Shown here in pieces: positions 63,894-64,000 of a DNA stretch of 64,000 nt. Source of the DNA: Clostridium ganghwense (GTDB taxonomy: Bacteria > Bacillota > Clostridia > Clostridiales > Clostridiaceae). The notes under the pieces are model-generated. The model had not been told where the DNA came from. It made no database searches and saw only the letters and a list, made by a program, of their open reading frames with translations. The position numbers and the translations under genes were made by a program. Within the stretch, counting starts at the first letter, position 1. Every line of letters starts with the position of its first letter. The stretch spans positions 189,745 to 253,744 of the forward strand of contig NZ_JAPQES010000002.1 of the NCBI RefSeq assembly GCF_026735165.1, given 5' to 3'.

Positions 63894-64000
63894 CTATAAT
63901 TTTTCATATTGTTTTATTTGATTTAAACATAGATCATATACATCTCTTTTTTTGTAATTTCTATACCATTCTACAGTATATTTTAATGACTCATATATAT
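63894..64000 (-). CDS. C-terminal end of a CDP-glucose 4,6-dehydratase-like gene (partial)
   Basis: Reading the minus strand from the right edge, one frame stays open to a TAG at 63894-63896. The visible end is about 34 residues, with SLKYTVEWYRNYKKRDV followed by a short tail ending in KQYEKL. The W-Y-R/K pattern near the C-terminus is typical of RfbG and other sugar-nucleotide dehydratases. It stops just ahead of the epimerase gene and may overlap it. Identity is tentative because so little is visible. Confidence 0.55.
   Translation of the reverse strand, partial: IYESLKYTVEWYRNYKKRDVYDLCLNQIKQYEKL

Overview
The window is AT-rich, low-GC DNA from an endospore-forming Clostridium. The evidence is a forespore sigma operon (spoIIAA-spoIIAB-sigF), spoVACDE, a yunB-like gene, promoters of sigma-H and sigma-K type, and spore-surface glycan genes. 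The gene content fits cluster I clostridia such as the C. botulinum group I / C. sporogenes group, but the species cannot be fixed from sequence reading alone. Most genes are on the minus strand.

Layout. (1) 1-9.5 kb: a 5'-intact hflX that runs off the left edge and carries a JAMM-like N-terminal domain; hpt; yunB (apparently with an ATT start); a class A penicillin-binding protein; then spoVAE-spoVAD-spoVAC and sigF-spoIIAB-spoIIAA read leftwards from a near-perfect sigma-H promoter. (2) 9.7-13 kb: a solitary N6-adenine DNA methyltransferase that strongly resembles CamA of Clostridioides difficile, a cyclodeaminase/cyclohydrolase-family gene and a nitroreductase. (3) 13-42.3 kb: a large minus-strand surface-polysaccharide locus. 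Read in the direction of transcription it holds a PglF/WbpM-type dehydratase; a WbpE-A-B-D set for UDP-GlcNAc3NAcA; a complete legionaminic-acid set (LegF, I, G, H, PtmE-like, LegB, LegC); a Wzx flippase; a polysialyltransferase-like protein; two Wzy/WaaL-type proteins; several glycosyltransferases; a PglE-like aminotransferase; an initiating phosphoglycosyl transferase; a TagA/WecG enzyme; and a MurJ-family flippase. galU lies just upstream. (4) 42.3-54.4 kb: housekeeping genes (TPR protein, phosphoglucomutase, bL25, a tandem pair of unknown paralogues, an FMN alpha-hydroxy-acid dehydrogenase, DUF523, MutS2, U32 peptidase). (5) 54.5-64 kb: an apparent spore-surface region with a cysteine-rich Cu/Zn superoxide dismutase, a UDP-sugar dehydrogenase homologue, a cysteine-rich protein with DPYC repeats, a CgeB-like/GT2 fusion, further glycosyltransferases and nucleotide-sugar genes. 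Three of the plus-strand genes here have sigma-K-type promoters (AC, 16-17 bases, CATANNNTA).

How it fits together. The 13-42 kb locus appears to make at least two, perhaps three, unusual activated sugars: CMP-legionaminic acid, UDP-2,3-diacetamido-glucuronic acid and possibly a bacillosamine-type sugar. It also encodes what is needed to assemble, flip and polymerise a glycan on undecaprenyl phosphate. The 54-64 kb region looks like a late mother-cell gene set that builds and glycosylates the spore coat or exosporium. Functions are read from motifs and remembered families; no database search was run.
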